A stretch of 28,623 bases of DNA, taken from the NCBI GenBank assembly GCA_964512045.1, contig CAZEJK010000045.1, positions 1 through 28,623 on the forward strand. The letters run 5' to 3'. The translations under genes and the position numbers were made by a program. This document shows, piece by piece, positions 1-7,887 of this stretch (position 1 is the first letter of the stretch; every line of letters begins with the position of its first letter). The stretch comes from CAZEJK01 sp964512045 (GTDB lineage: Bacteria > Acidobacteriota > Thermoanaerobaculia > Thermoanaerobaculales > Sulfomarinibacteraceae). A model generated the notes under the pieces. The model saw only the letters and a list, made by a program, of their open reading frames with translations, was not told the DNA's origin and searched no databases.

Positions 1-29
1 AATCGAAAGGCAGTCAGTCCGGTTGTGGT

Positions 30-48
30 GGCCCGCGTCTCGCGGGCC
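30..48. terminator. Strong GC hairpin downstream of the SGNH-like gene
   Basis: Two perfect 8-base arms (30-37 and 41-48) enclose a 3-base loop. On the minus strand the hairpin lies about 100 bases past the stop of the secreted protein gene at 150, so it could end that transcript. No T-run follows on either strand, so intrinsic termination is unproven. The rest of 1-149 shows no gene I can support. Confidence 0.3.
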
Positions 49-149
49 GGGTGGGCGGATCACGAGCTGCTCGACCACCGGGCCGATCGGAGCACCGACA
101 GGGCTCGGGTGGCTTCGTTGCACGGCTCGTGGGCACCGGGAGCGCGCGC

Positions 150-1091
150 CTATGGCAGAAACGTCCGGTCGCAAAGGCAGGGCATGTCGTCTTCGGCGTA
201 CCCGCCGTCGCCGGTGCAGTCGGCGTTGCGCGGCGGGAGGTAGCTCGGGTCGTCGAGCACCCGGATCAGGTCGGCCATCACACCCGCGCCATCTTCCTCG
301 CGCTGCTCCACCGTTGCCGCCACCGCGTACCAGCCCTTGGCGATCCGCTGACGACCGACCGTATCGAGGTGCCCTCCGTCGGAGGTATAGCCGTCATACA
401 GCTTCTGGTACGTCTCGCCACCTGAGCTGAACGTGTGCTCCACGCCGGTCGGGTCATGCGCCTCCATGTCGGCGATATCGAACAGGAGGCATCCAGTGCT
501 CTGGCAGTGCGCCCTGACGGCGTCGTTGTAGTCGTTGCGGAGGACGTTGTTCGCGTCCTCCGATGTGGTCAACGGAATCGTGGTGTACACGAACACGGTG
601 CTCGGGTACGCGCTCTCCAGCGCAACCATCATGTCGATGTAGCTCTGCGCATCGGCGGTCTGGTCGATGTAGCACAGCTTGTCCATCGCCATGTCGACGG
701 CATCGTACGACCAGCCGGAGACCCGCACCGAGCTGTCGAAGATGGTGAGCTTGCTCGACCAGCCGGGGTTGCCCCGCTGGCAGTCGTACACCGTCCCGGC
801 GATGGTGGGATCCGGTGGATCGGCGGCCCGCTCCTCGCCGGAGAGGTAGCTCACCGACACGGTCTCCAGCAGGTAGCGCGTCGGGTCACTGCCGCGCAGA
901 TCGTCGAGCCCTGCCACCATGTTGCCGCCCACGGACGCATGCGTGAACAGCCACCGCTGCTCACCGATCGCATCCATCACGGCCTGTGACAGCAGATCGA
1001 CACCGTCCACATCCTCGTGATCGACCACCTGCGCCAACGCCGGCGCCGACAGGACCAAGACGACGAGCCAGACTGCAACCGAGCATCGCAT
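150..1091 (-). CDS. Secreted SGNH-hydrolase-like protein of unknown substrate
   Basis: About 313 residues. The N-terminus is a clear signal peptide: a short charged start, a hydrophobic VAVWLVVLVLSAPALA stretch and an AQ cleavage site, so the protein is exported. The mature part begins with a FTHASVGGN motif, where the Ser in HASVG stands where GDSL/SGNH hydrolases carry the nucleophile. Near residue 245 a DGGHLD motif resembles the family's last catalytic block (Asp-x-x-His). The C-terminus has several Cys (NADC, MPCLC) that may form disulphides. SGNH enzymes are esterases or acetylhydrolases; the substrate here cannot be told. ATG 1091 is chosen; a GTG directly before it (1094) shares the AGGAGGAG ribosome site. 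The gene stands alone and is transcribed away from the DUF2202 gene. The fold assignment rests on motif spacing only. Confidence 0.62.
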   Translation of the reverse strand: MRCSVAVWLVVLVLSAPALAQVVDHEDVDGVDLLSQAVMDAIGEQRWLFTHASVGGNMVAGLDDLRGSDPTRYLLETVSVSYLSGEERAADPPDPTIAGTVYDCQRGNPGWSSKLTIFDSSVRVSGWSYDAVDMAMDKLCYIDQTADAQSYIDMMVALESAYPSTVFVYTTIPLTTSEDANNVLRNDYNDAVRAHCQSTGCLLFDIADMEAHDPTGVEHTFSSGGETYQKLYDGYTSDGGHLDTVGRQRIAKGWYAVAATVEQREEDGAGVMADLIRVLDDPSYLPPRNADCTGDGGYAEDDMPCLCDRTFLP

Positions 1092-1108
1092 CACGGCCTC
1101 CTCCTTGC

Positions 1109-1122
1109 GACACAGCTGTGTC
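1109..1122. promoter_or_regulatory. Perfect 14-bp palindrome in the 5' leader, candidate operator
   Basis: GACACAGCTGTGTC reads the same on both strands. It lies 15-18 bases upstream of the start of the secreted SGNH-like gene, next to its ribosome binding site, where a dimeric repressor or an RNA hairpin could act. The binding protein is unknown. No second copy was noticed in the window. Confidence 0.3.
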
Positions 1123-1296
1123 AGACCACTCTACTCCGAGCCTGAGCCCAAACCGTGACCGCGCTCACACCCAGGTGTTGCCAGTGTGTCCCGACGACTC
1201 ACCTGTGAGTCTTCACGACCCGGACCCTCACCCTTCTGCCGGCTTAAAAATATCCTAAGTTACTCCGTTTGCATAACATAGAGAGACAACCTGGCA

Positions 1297-1312
1297 TGGC
1301 ATCAGGCTTGCT
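1297..1312 (+). promoter_or_regulatory. Sigma-54 (RpoN) type promoter for the DUF2202 gene
   Basis: TGGCAT-CAGGC-TTGCT matches the RpoN consensus TGGCAC-N5-TTGCA closely. The invariant GG (1298-1299) and GC (1310-1311) are separated by exactly ten bases. Initiation about 12 bases past the GC would give a leader of roughly 50 bases to the ATG at 1372. Sigma-54 promoters need an AAA+ activator, and a gene for one lies at 4622-6040. Confidence 0.6.
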
Positions 1313-1371
1313 CTATCGGTTCGCAACACGGGGCCGCGCGATGGCCTCGACACCTGAAAGGAGTTCGTACC

Positions 1372-2364
1372 ATGAACAGCATGATCACAAAGACCATCAT
1401 CACAACCGTGACTGTGGCCCTGGCCACCCTCCTGGCGATCCCGGCTGCCCAGGCGCAGGGAGGAGCTCCGATCGGCGGATCAGGGGCTGCATGCCAGAAC
1501 GCGCTCATCGAGTACCTGGATCTGCTTCCCGTCGGCGACCTCGAGCCGTTCGAGGAGAACGCTCTCCGCTACCTGCGCGAGGAGGAGAAGCTCGCCCGAG
1601 ATCTCTACCTCACGCTCTCGCTGAGCTGGGAGCTGCCGATCTTCTCGAACATCGCCCGCTCCGAGCAACGCCACATGGATCTGGTGGCACTCGTGATGGC
1701 ACGCCATGAGCTGGCGGACCCGGTTGGCGACAACGCGGTCGGCGTCTTCACTGACCCGACCCTGGCAGCTCTCTACGATCAGCTCCTCGGCGAAGGCCAG
1801 GCCTCTCTGGTGACCGCTCTGGAGGTCGGCGCATGGTTCGAGGAGACCGACCTGGCCGACCTGGCCGCACTCGGCGCGGACAGCGATGAGCTCGACATCG
1901 ACCTCCTCGTCGAGAACTTGGCAGCGGGAACCCGCAACCACCTGCGTGCGTTCGTTGGGGCCCTCGAAGCCCAGGGTGTCGAGTATCAGCCCCAGCAGCT
2001 CGATCCCACGACGTTCGCCGAGATCATCTCGAGCGACTTCGAGCGCGGTGTGATCTACGATGAGTTTGGCGAGGTGCTGGCGGAGTGCGGCGGCCCGCGC
2101 CAGGCCAATGGCATCAACGGGTACCAGCATTGCGATGGCGCCGGCGGCTGCGACGGAGACGGTCCGAGCCACGGCCCTGGCCCCGACAACGGTACCGGGA
2201 ACGGCGATGGCAACGGTGACGGGCATCATGGCGACGACAACGGAAACGACGACACTGGGAGTGGAGGTCCCCACGGCGACGGCGGCAATGGCGGTGACAA
2301 CGGCGGCGGTAACGGTGACGGTAACGGCGGCGACTGTGACGGGTCCGGCCCGAACGGGTCCTGA
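1372..2364 (+). CDS. Exported DUF2202 ferritin-like protein with Gly/Asp/Asn-rich tail
   Basis: 330 residues. A signal peptide (about 1-28, ending AAQAQG) exports the protein. Residues about 45-225 match the DUF2202 helical, ferritin-like domain: EENALRYLREEEKLARDLY, then an ARSEQRHMD helix and a TRNHLRAFV helix, giving Glu and His in the spacing expected for a helical metal site. From about residue 240 the protein turns into a 90-residue low-complexity tail of Gly, Asp and Asn with a few His and Cys, which could bind cations or act as a flexible linker. The function of DUF2202 is not established; metal or redox roles are inferred from the fold. ATG 1372 has a strong AAAGGAG site 8 bases upstream. 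The gene lies behind a sigma-54 promoter and 81 bases before the sensor-kinase gene, with a hairpin between. Confidence 0.82.
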   Translation: MNSMITKTIITTVTVALATLLAIPAAQAQGGAPIGGSGAACQNALIEYLDLLPVGDLEPFEENALRYLREEEKLARDLYLTLSLSWELPIFSNIARSEQRHMDLVALVMARHELADPVGDNAVGVFTDPTLAALYDQLLGEGQASLVTALEVGAWFEETDLADLAALGADSDELDIDLLVENLAAGTRNHLRAFVGALEAQGVEYQPQQLDPTTFAEIISSDFERGVIYDEFGEVLAECGGPRQANGINGYQHCDGAGGCDGDGPSHGPGPDNGTGNGDGNGDGHHGDDNGNDDTGSGGPHGDGGNGGDNGGGNGDGNGGDCDGSGPNGS

Positions 2365-2394
2365 TCTGGAGACCTGCCGAAGCTCCTCGGATGA

Positions 2395-2428
2395 GGCAGC
2401 GCCCGCGCCCGATGCGTCGGGCGCTGCC
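2395..2428 (+). terminator. 11-bp perfect stem-loop between the DUF2202 gene and the kinase gene
   Basis: Arms at 2395-2405 and 2418-2428 are perfectly complementary around a 12-base loop. The stem is very GC-rich and starts 31 bases past the DUF2202 stop. No T-run follows, so it may protect the upstream mRNA end or cause partial termination, leaving some read-through into the kinase operon. Confidence 0.45.
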
Positions 2429-2445
2429 GCACGTCTGCTGAGGCT

Positions 2446-4650
2446 GTGATGCGAACGACTGCTCACCGGTGTGCACCGACGGACGATCCGGTCCAAAGCC
2501 TCCGGGCGACTCCGGCGATCATCGCCGGCGTGACCGTCGCGATCCTCCTCGCCTGGCTGATCGGATGGCTCGGGCCCCTGGAGCGACCCGTGGGCGACCT
2601 GCTCGTCCGGACGGCTCCGGCATCGCGTGTCTCGTCGCCACCGGTGGTGGCGGTACTGATCGACGATACGTCTGTTGCCGGGCTCGGACCCCTCCCCTGG
2701 CCCCGCGCGCGCCTCGCCGCCCTGATCGAGAGGCTTCGCGCGCACGGCGCCAGGGCCGTGGTCCTGGACCTCCTGCTCAGTGAGCCGGGAGATCCCGCGG
2801 GGGACCGCGCTCTTGCCGACGCCCTCGGAGCAGGACCGGCGGTACTGGCAGCGAGCCTGAGCACCGACGGACAGTGGATTCTCCCGACCACCATCCTCCG
2901 TGGCGCCGCCAAGCTCGCCCACGCTCATGCCGAGATCGGTCCCGACGGAGTGGTTCGCGGGCTCTCGGCCACGAAGCAGGCCGAGGGGCTGAGCCTGCCG
3001 GCCATGGCCGTCGTCGCAGCCCGTCAGCTCGACCCGTCCCTCGCTGTCCAGCCAGGCACGGTGCTCCACCCCGCCTTCCGGCTGCGTCCTCGGTCGATTC
3101 CTTGGTTACGTGCCGCGGACGTGCTCACAGGCGATGGCACGACCCTTGACGTGGCAGACCGGGTGGTGTTCATCGGAGTCTCCGCGGCGGGCGCCGGAGA
3201 CCAGTTCGTGACGCCGGTCGGGCCCAAGCGGATCCCCACCCCCGGCGTGCTCGTCCACGCCGCCGCTTCAGTGTCCCTCGTCCACAGAGATCTGCTGTCA
3301 CTCCCGAGCCCGCTCGCCGCGACCGTGCTCGCTGCTCTGCTCGCCACCGTCGTCTCGATGCACCGTCGACGAATCGGCCAGCTGCGGCCGTTCCGCCTCC
3401 TCGCCATGGTGCTCGGGCTCTGGGGTGGCGCTGCCCTGTTGACCTGGACCGCCGGCGTGGTTCTGCCGGTGGTCTCCGCGACGGTGGCGATCGCACTGGC
3501 CACCATCGCCAACGAAGGGTTGGAGTCCCGACTCACGGCGCGCACCACGGACCGTCTCATCAGCGAGCTCGAGACCGAGCGCACGGGACCCGCACCGACC
3601 GCTGTGCCGCGCGGCGCCAGAGGACGGCTCGAGCGGCTCCGCCGTCTTCAGCGGGAGCTCGCTCGCCACGATCAGCTGCAGGGAGTGCTCCTCGAAGGGC
3701 TCGAGGAGGGGGTGGTGCTCTGGGACCGGGACGGGGCAACGCTGATGGCGAACGCGGCGGCCCGGCGTCTGTGGGGCGATCCGCCGACGCTGGTGGAGAT
3801 CACAGAACGGCTCGGTGAGAACGGCGATCACGGCACACTCATGCGCAGTAGTCGTCAACTGGAGATCACTGTGCGGGCGCTCGGGCCGGGCTCAGGGCAC
3901 CTGGGCGTCATCCGCGACGTGACCGCGGAGCACGAGCTGGAGATCCGCCGCCGGGAGGTGCAGCGGCTGGTCTCCCACGAGCTCAGAACACCGCTCGCCT
4001 CGATCGCCGGATTCGGCGAGATGCTCGAACGCTACGAGCTGTCGCGTGGGGAGCTTGATCGCGTCGCCGGCCTGATCCGAGGCGAGGCCGAGCGCCTCCA
4101 GCAGATGGTCTCGACCTTCCTCGATCTCGAACGGCTGAGCACGGATCACTGGTCCGATGAGTGCACCGTGCTGGACATGGCACAGCTGGCGTCAGAGCGG
4201 TGCGCGCTGCTCGAAGCCTCTGCCCGCGCCCGTGAGCAGCGCCTGCAAATCGAGCAACCACAGCGGATGAGGGTCTACGGCGCCGAGGTGCTGCTCGCGC
4301 GGGTGATCGACAACCTCGTCGGCAACGCCATCAAGTACGCTGGTGACGGCGCCACGATCCGGGTTCAGCTCTCGCATGACGAAGCCCTGGTGACGCTGAC
4401 AGTCGCTGACGACGGACCCGGTATCGCATCCGATGCGCTGCCGAGGCTGTTCGAGCGTTTCTACCGGGTCCCGGGGCGAACTGAGACCGGCTCCGGCCTC
4501 GGCCTCGCATTCGTCAGGGAGGTGGCGGAGTGGCACGGAGGCGCCATCGAGGTTGCGAGCCGACCGGGGGAGGGCTCGTGCTTCACGGTCCGCCTACCGA
4601 TCGCGGCGAAGGGAGACGACGATGCACGCGAGCATCCTGGTCATCGATGA
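2446..4650 (+). CDS. CHASE2-domain sensor histidine kinase
   Basis: 734 residues from GTG 2446 (an ATG follows directly at 2449). A transmembrane helix lies at about 22-43. A periplasmic CHASE2 sensor domain covers about 45-280, including an LIDD motif near 71-74, PWPR and GARAVVLDLLL. A cluster of transmembrane helices follows at about 285-357. A coiled linker with a PAS-like segment (about 405-495) leads to the HisKA domain with phospho-acceptor His511 in VSHELRTPLAS. The HATPase_c domain has an N-box (NLVGNAIKYAG, 623-633), DDGPGI, a FERFYR F-box and GSGLGLA. The protein would autophosphorylate on sensing an unknown extracytoplasmic signal and pass phosphate to the response regulator, whose gene overlaps its 3' end by 29 bases. 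All kinase motifs look intact. Confidence 0.93.
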   Translation: MMRTTAHRCAPTDDPVQSLRATPAIIAGVTVAILLAWLIGWLGPLERPVGDLLVRTAPASRVSSPPVVAVLIDDTSVAGLGPLPWPRARLAALIERLRAHGARAVVLDLLLSEPGDPAGDRALADALGAGPAVLAASLSTDGQWILPTTILRGAAKLAHAHAEIGPDGVVRGLSATKQAEGLSLPAMAVVAARQLDPSLAVQPGTVLHPAFRLRPRSIPWLRAADVLTGDGTTLDVADRVVFIGVSAAGAGDQFVTPVGPKRIPTPGVLVHAAASVSLVHRDLLSLPSPLAATVLAALLATVVSMHRRRIGQLRPFRLLAMVLGLWGGAALLTWTAGVVLPVVSATVAIALATIANEGLESRLTARTTDRLISELETERTGPAPTAVPRGARGRLERLRRLQRELARHDQLQGVLLEGLEEGVVLWDRDGATLMANAAARRLWGDPPTLVEITERLGENGDHGTLMRSSRQLEITVRALGPGSGHLGVIRDVTAEHELEIRRREVQRLVSHELRTPLASIAGFGEMLERYELSRGELDRVAGLIRGEAERLQQMVSTFLDLERLSTDHWSDECTVLDMAQLASERCALLEASARAREQRLQIEQPQRMRVYGAEVLLARVIDNLVGNAIKYAGDGATIRVQLSHDEALVTLTVADDGPGIASDALPRLFERFYRVPGRTETGSGLGLAFVREVAEWHGGAIEVASRPGEGSCFTVRLPIAAKGDDDAREHPGHR

Positions 4651-6040
4651 CGACACCGCACTGCGCGAGCTGATGGTGATGTCGCTCCGCAAGGAAGGCT
4701 TCGCGGTCCGCAGCGCAGCGTCCGCATCTGCGGCCATATCGGATCTCCGATCCGAGCACGCCGACCTCGTGGTGAGCGACATCTACCTCGGTGACGGCAC
4801 GGGTATCGACATCGTCACGGAGTGTCAGAAGCTCCCCTCACCTCCCAAGATCATTCTCGTCACCGCGCGGGGCACGGTGGAGACCGCGGCACGGGCACGG
4901 CAGGAGGGCGTCTTCGACTATCTCGCCAAGCCGTTCCCCATCGCCCTCCTGATCGACAGGGTCCATGCGGCCCTGGCCCGTCAGGAGCCCGAGGGGCCTG
5001 CGGTCGAGGTCGGTCCCGCATCGATGATCGTTGGCAACGACCCAGCGATCGTCGAGGTGTACACCGCCGTGGCACGCGCGGCTGGGCTCCCGGTACCGGT
5101 GCTGGTCCGCGGCGAGACGGGGACCGGCAAGGAGCTGGTCGCGCGCGCACTCCACCGGTTCGGACGCAACCCGGACGGCCCGTTCGTACCGATCAACTGC
5201 GGCGCCATCCCCGAGCATCTCCTCGAGAGTGAGCTCTTCGGACACCGCCGGGGGGCGTTCACCGGCGCCACCTCGGATCAACCAGGGGCAATTGCCACAG
5301 CCTCGGGTGGCACCCTGCTACTCGATGAGGTGGGCGAGCTGCCACAGTCGCTGCAGGTCAAGATGCTCCGCTTCCTCCAATCGGGCGAGATTCATCCGGT
5401 CGGCGGCCGGGGCCCCATCCAGGTCGACGTCAGGGTCGTGGCGGCAACCCACAGAGACCTTCGCACCGAGGTGGCTCACGGCCGCTTCCGCGAGGACTTC
5501 TACTACCGCCTCGCGGCCTACGAGATCCGCATCCCCGCCCTGCGCGACCGCCGCTCGGACATCCCCCAGCTCATCGAGCACTTCCGCAGGCTCTACCAGA
5601 ACCGGTTCGGGCTCGGTGAGATCCCCGGTCCGTCGCCAGAGGTTCTCGAGGTTCTCGCAGGCCACCCCTGGCCAGGGAACGTACGGCAGCTGGAGACCAT
5701 CGTGCAGCGAGCGATCGTTGACCTCGGATCACTTCGCGACCCCGTCGGTGTTCGCTCGCTACTGCCGGCAGAGGACGGTCTCCCCGCACAACCGAAGACG
5801 CCGGCCATCGGCGACGACCTCACCCTCGAGGAGCTCGAGCGACTGCACATCACCGCGGTGCTCGAGCGCTATCACGGCAACCGGAGCCGGGCCGCGCAGG
5901 TCCTGGGCATCGAGCGCAAGTCGCTGTATCGGAAGGCGCAACGGCTCGGCATCGATCTCGACCCGTCGCGCACCGAAAGTGACGACGGGCCACTCGAGCC
6001 TGACTCCACCGGCTCAAAGAGCCACCAGGAGGTTCCATGA
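4622..6040 (+). CDS. NtrC-family sigma-54-dependent response regulator
   Basis: 472 residues. The receiver domain (1-118) has the acidic pair DD at 9-11, phospho-acceptor Asp53 in VVSDIYL and a KPF motif near 103. The AAA+ domain shows Walker A GETGTGKE (164-171), the sigma-54-contact loop GAFTGA intact (211-216), Walker B TLLLDEVGEL (about 231-240) and an arginine-finger region after FREDFYYRL. A Fis-type helix-turn-helix closes the protein (about 402-445, NRSRAAQVLGIERKSLYRK). The family drives open-complex formation at RpoN promoters by ATP hydrolysis. The start is ATG 4622, because the sequence upstream in this frame is kinase coding and the receiver fold begins at once. It overlaps the kinase by 29 bases and the FecR gene by 4 (ATGA). 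Confidence 0.95.
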   Translation: MHASILVIDDDTALRELMVMSLRKEGFAVRSAASASAAISDLRSEHADLVVSDIYLGDGTGIDIVTECQKLPSPPKIILVTARGTVETAARARQEGVFDYLAKPFPIALLIDRVHAALARQEPEGPAVEVGPASMIVGNDPAIVEVYTAVARAAGLPVPVLVRGETGTGKELVARALHRFGRNPDGPFVPINCGAIPEHLLESELFGHRRGAFTGATSDQPGAIATASGGTLLLDEVGELPQSLQVKMLRFLQSGEIHPVGGRGPIQVDVRVVAATHRDLRTEVAHGRFREDFYYRLAAYEIRIPALRDRRSDIPQLIEHFRRLYQNRFGLGEIPGPSPEVLEVLAGHPWPGNVRQLETIVQRAIVDLGSLRDPVGVRSLLPAEDGLPAQPKTPAIGDDLTLEELERLHITAVLERYHGNRSRAAQVLGIERKSLYRKAQRLGIDLDPSRTESDDGPLEPDSTGSKSHQEVP

Positions 6041-6774
6041 AACTGGCACTCACCGCTCTGCTCGTCAGCCTGCTGAGCGTTGCTCCGGCGGGCGACTCCG
6101 ATCCAACGCTCGCCTACGAGGTCGCGCACGTCAAGCGCAAGCTCATTCACTACACTGCCGACGGGAAGGTCCGTCTCGAGGCGGGCGCCGGGCTACACTC
6201 AGGAGACCGCCTCCGCACAGGGTCGTGGTCGTCGGCCGAGATCGCGGCGCCCGCCTTTCAGGCTCGCTTCCGGATCGGCTCGAGCACGCGGTTCCGGCTC
6301 GCCAGCGACACGCCGGGTGTGCTCCTGGAGCTGGAACGCGGACGGCTTCGAGCAGTGTTCGAGGCTCTGCTCACACCGGATCCCCCAGAGCGCCTGATCC
6401 AGACCCCCTCGGCACTGCTGGCCGTCCGCGGCACCGAGTACGGCGTCGAGGTCGATCGATCGGGCACCACCACCCTGGTGGTGTTTCGCGGCACCGTGGA
6501 GACCGTCGACCTGGAGCGTCTCGGCGAACCGGTTCAGGTGACCGCCGGCCAGAAGATCCGGATCGAACGCGGCACGCCCGTCGGCGAACCGACCAACCAC
6601 GGGATCTCACCGCAGCAATGGGACAACGGGAGGCGCCCGGGCGCCACCGACGACCGCTCCCGCTCGTGGTCCGAGGGTCCTGGCGGGACCGCTCCCGGCA
6701 TGCCCGGAGGTCGCTCACAGCAGCAACCGCCGCGACACGGAGGAGGCGGAGGAGGAGGCGGCGGCCGCGGCTAG
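6037..6774 (+). CDS. Secreted FecR-domain protein
   Basis: 245 residues. A signal peptide (about 1-19, LTALLVSLLSVAPAG) is followed by a FecR domain: LHSGDRLRTGSWSSAEI, then RIGSSTRFRL, then the typical TPSALLAVRGTEYGVEVD and TLVVFRGTVETV blocks. The last 50 residues are low-complexity, rich in Arg, Pro and Gly, ending in nine consecutive Gly. FecR domains in regulators transmit or sense periplasmic signals; free FecR-domain proteins like this one are common but poorly understood. The start overlaps the response-regulator stop (ATGA), so translation is coupled. The protein is a candidate periplasmic partner or modulator of the CHASE2 kinase, which is inference from position. Confidence 0.82.
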   Translation: MKLALTALLVSLLSVAPAGDSDPTLAYEVAHVKRKLIHYTADGKVRLEAGAGLHSGDRLRTGSWSSAEIAAPAFQARFRIGSSTRFRLASDTPGVLLELERGRLRAVFEALLTPDPPERLIQTPSALLAVRGTEYGVEVDRSGTTTLVVFRGTVETVDLERLGEPVQVTAGQKIRIERGTPVGEPTNHGISPQQWDNGRRPGATDDRSRSWSEGPGGTAPGMPGGRSQQQPPRHGGGGGGGGGRG

Positions 6775-6790
6775 CGACCCATCCCCACCC

Positions 6791-6819
6791 TTGTCTGGAA
6801 CGACCAGTCCGGCTACCTT
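6791..6819 (+). promoter_or_regulatory. Candidate leaderless promoter for hypA
   Basis: TTGTCT (6791-6796), a 17-base spacer and TACCTT (6814-6819) form a modest sigma-70-like pair. The -10 box ends 6 bases before the GTG at 6826, so initiation would fall on or beside the start codon. No ribosome binding site precedes that GTG, which fits the TANNNT arrangement of leaderless mRNAs. Confidence 0.35.
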
Positions 6820-6825
6820 CGTCGG

Positions 6826-7206
6826 GTGCACGAGATGAGCATCGCCACGAGCCTGTGGGAGACGTGTCACGAGGAGGTGGCCCGTCGCGGCGGGGGCCGG
6901 CTGGAGTCGGTCACCGTGGCGGTGGGTGAGCTGTCGGCTGTCGAGCCCGATCTGCTGGTGTTTGCCTGGGAGGCGATCGTCGCCGACACCGAGGACGCCG
7001 ATGTCACGTTGGAGATCCGCTGGTGCCCGGCACGACAGAGCTGTCCCTCGTGCGGTGAGGTCGCCGGGGAAGGGATCGGCTGGCTCCGCCTCTGCCCCCA
7101 CTGTCAGGGGTTTCTCGATGTCGCCGGCGGCGATGAGCTCGATATCGTGCAGCTCAGCTTCCAGCCCAGAGAGAGCCAAGACTCGCCGAATGGCGACTGC
7201 GAGTGA
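6826..7206 (+). CDS. hypA: Hydrogenase maturation nickel metallochaperone HypA
   Basis: 126 residues. The N-terminus MHEMSIA carries the conserved His2-Glu3 nickel site, which fixes the start at GTG 6826. The zinc-binding loop is present as CPSC (73-76) and CPHC (90-93). HypA delivers nickel, with HypB, to the large subunit of NiFe-hydrogenase. The C-terminal 15 residues (after IVQLSFQP) are an unconserved acidic tail. The gene starts 51 bases past the FecR gene without a ribosome site and is followed 18 bases later by hypB. Confidence 0.95.
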   Translation: MHEMSIATSLWETCHEEVARRGGGRLESVTVAVGELSAVEPDLLVFAWEAIVADTEDADVTLEIRWCPARQSCPSCGEVAGEGIGWLRLCPHCQGFLDVAGGDELDIVQLSFQPRESQDSPNGDCE

Positions 7207-7224
7207 CGGAGCAAGGAGGCCTCG

Positions 7225-7887
7225 ATGCCGTCCACTGTCAACATCAGACGTAAGGTCTTGGGCGCCAACGACCGGCGCGCGGCCGAGCTCCGCACCAGGT
7301 TCCGCCGCTCGAAGACGCTGGTTATCAACCTGATCTCCTCGCCGGGCTCCGGGAAGACGACGCTCCTCGAGGCCACGATCAGCCGTCTGCGCGATCGCCT
7401 GTCGTGCGCAGTCCTCGAGGGCGACGTGGAGACCGAGCGTGACGCCGAGCGTATCCGCGCCCTGGGCGTACCGGCCCACCAGATCCTCACCTCCGGCGCC
7501 TGCCACCTCGATGCCCGGCAGATCAGCTCCGGGCTCGAGACCGCAGCCTTCGGCCACACGGACCTGCTGTTCATCGAGAACGTCGGCAACCTGATCTGCC
7601 CCACCTCCTACGATCTCGGTGAGGACTTCAAGGTCGCCCTGCTCTCCATCACCGAAGGCGATGACAAGCCGTTCAAGTACCCGGCCATCTTTGCGCGCGC
7701 CCAGTGCAGCGTGATCACCAAGATCGATCTACTGCCACACCTGACGTTCGATCTCGAGGCCGTCCGCGAGCAGGTACGAACCCTCAACCCGAAGGGGACG
7801 CTCTTCACGACCTCGGCAACGACTGGCGAAGGTGTCGACGACTGGTGCCGGTACCTCGAGGAACGGCTCGCCGCGAAGCGACCGTGA
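7225..7887 (+). CDS. hypB: Hydrogenase maturation GTPase HypB
   Basis: 220 residues, the core length for HypB. The P-loop SPGSGKTT lies at 39-46, GDVETERDA follows at about 66, the metal-site pair Cys93-His94 is in GACHLDA, and ENVGNLICP (118-126) supplies the third metal Cys. An NKxD-like TKIDLLP gives guanine specificity. The protein hydrolyses GTP to drive nickel insertion with HypA. There is no His-rich or CxxCGC nickel-storage extension at the N-terminus, so this is the minimal form. An AGGAGG site lies 5 bases before ATG 7225. The stop overlaps the hypF GTG (GTGA). Confidence 0.96.
   Translation: MPSTVNIRRKVLGANDRRAAELRTRFRRSKTLVINLISSPGSGKTTLLEATISRLRDRLSCAVLEGDVETERDAERIRALGVPAHQILTSGACHLDARQISSGLETAAFGHTDLLFIENVGNLICPTSYDLGEDFKVALLSITEGDDKPFKYPAIFARAQCSVITKIDLLPHLTFDLEAVREQVRTLNPKGTLFTTSATTGEGVDDWCRYLEERLAAKRP

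Noticed and set aside
1697..1711. Second sigma-54-like match (TGGCAC-N5-GAGC)
   Set aside because: Lies inside the DUF2202 gene and lacks the TTGC half.
1480..3069. Long minus-strand open frame (529 codons) across the DUF2202 and kinase genes
   Set aside because: Antisense to two well-supported genes; low-complexity translation and no recognisable domain. Typical of high-GC DNA.
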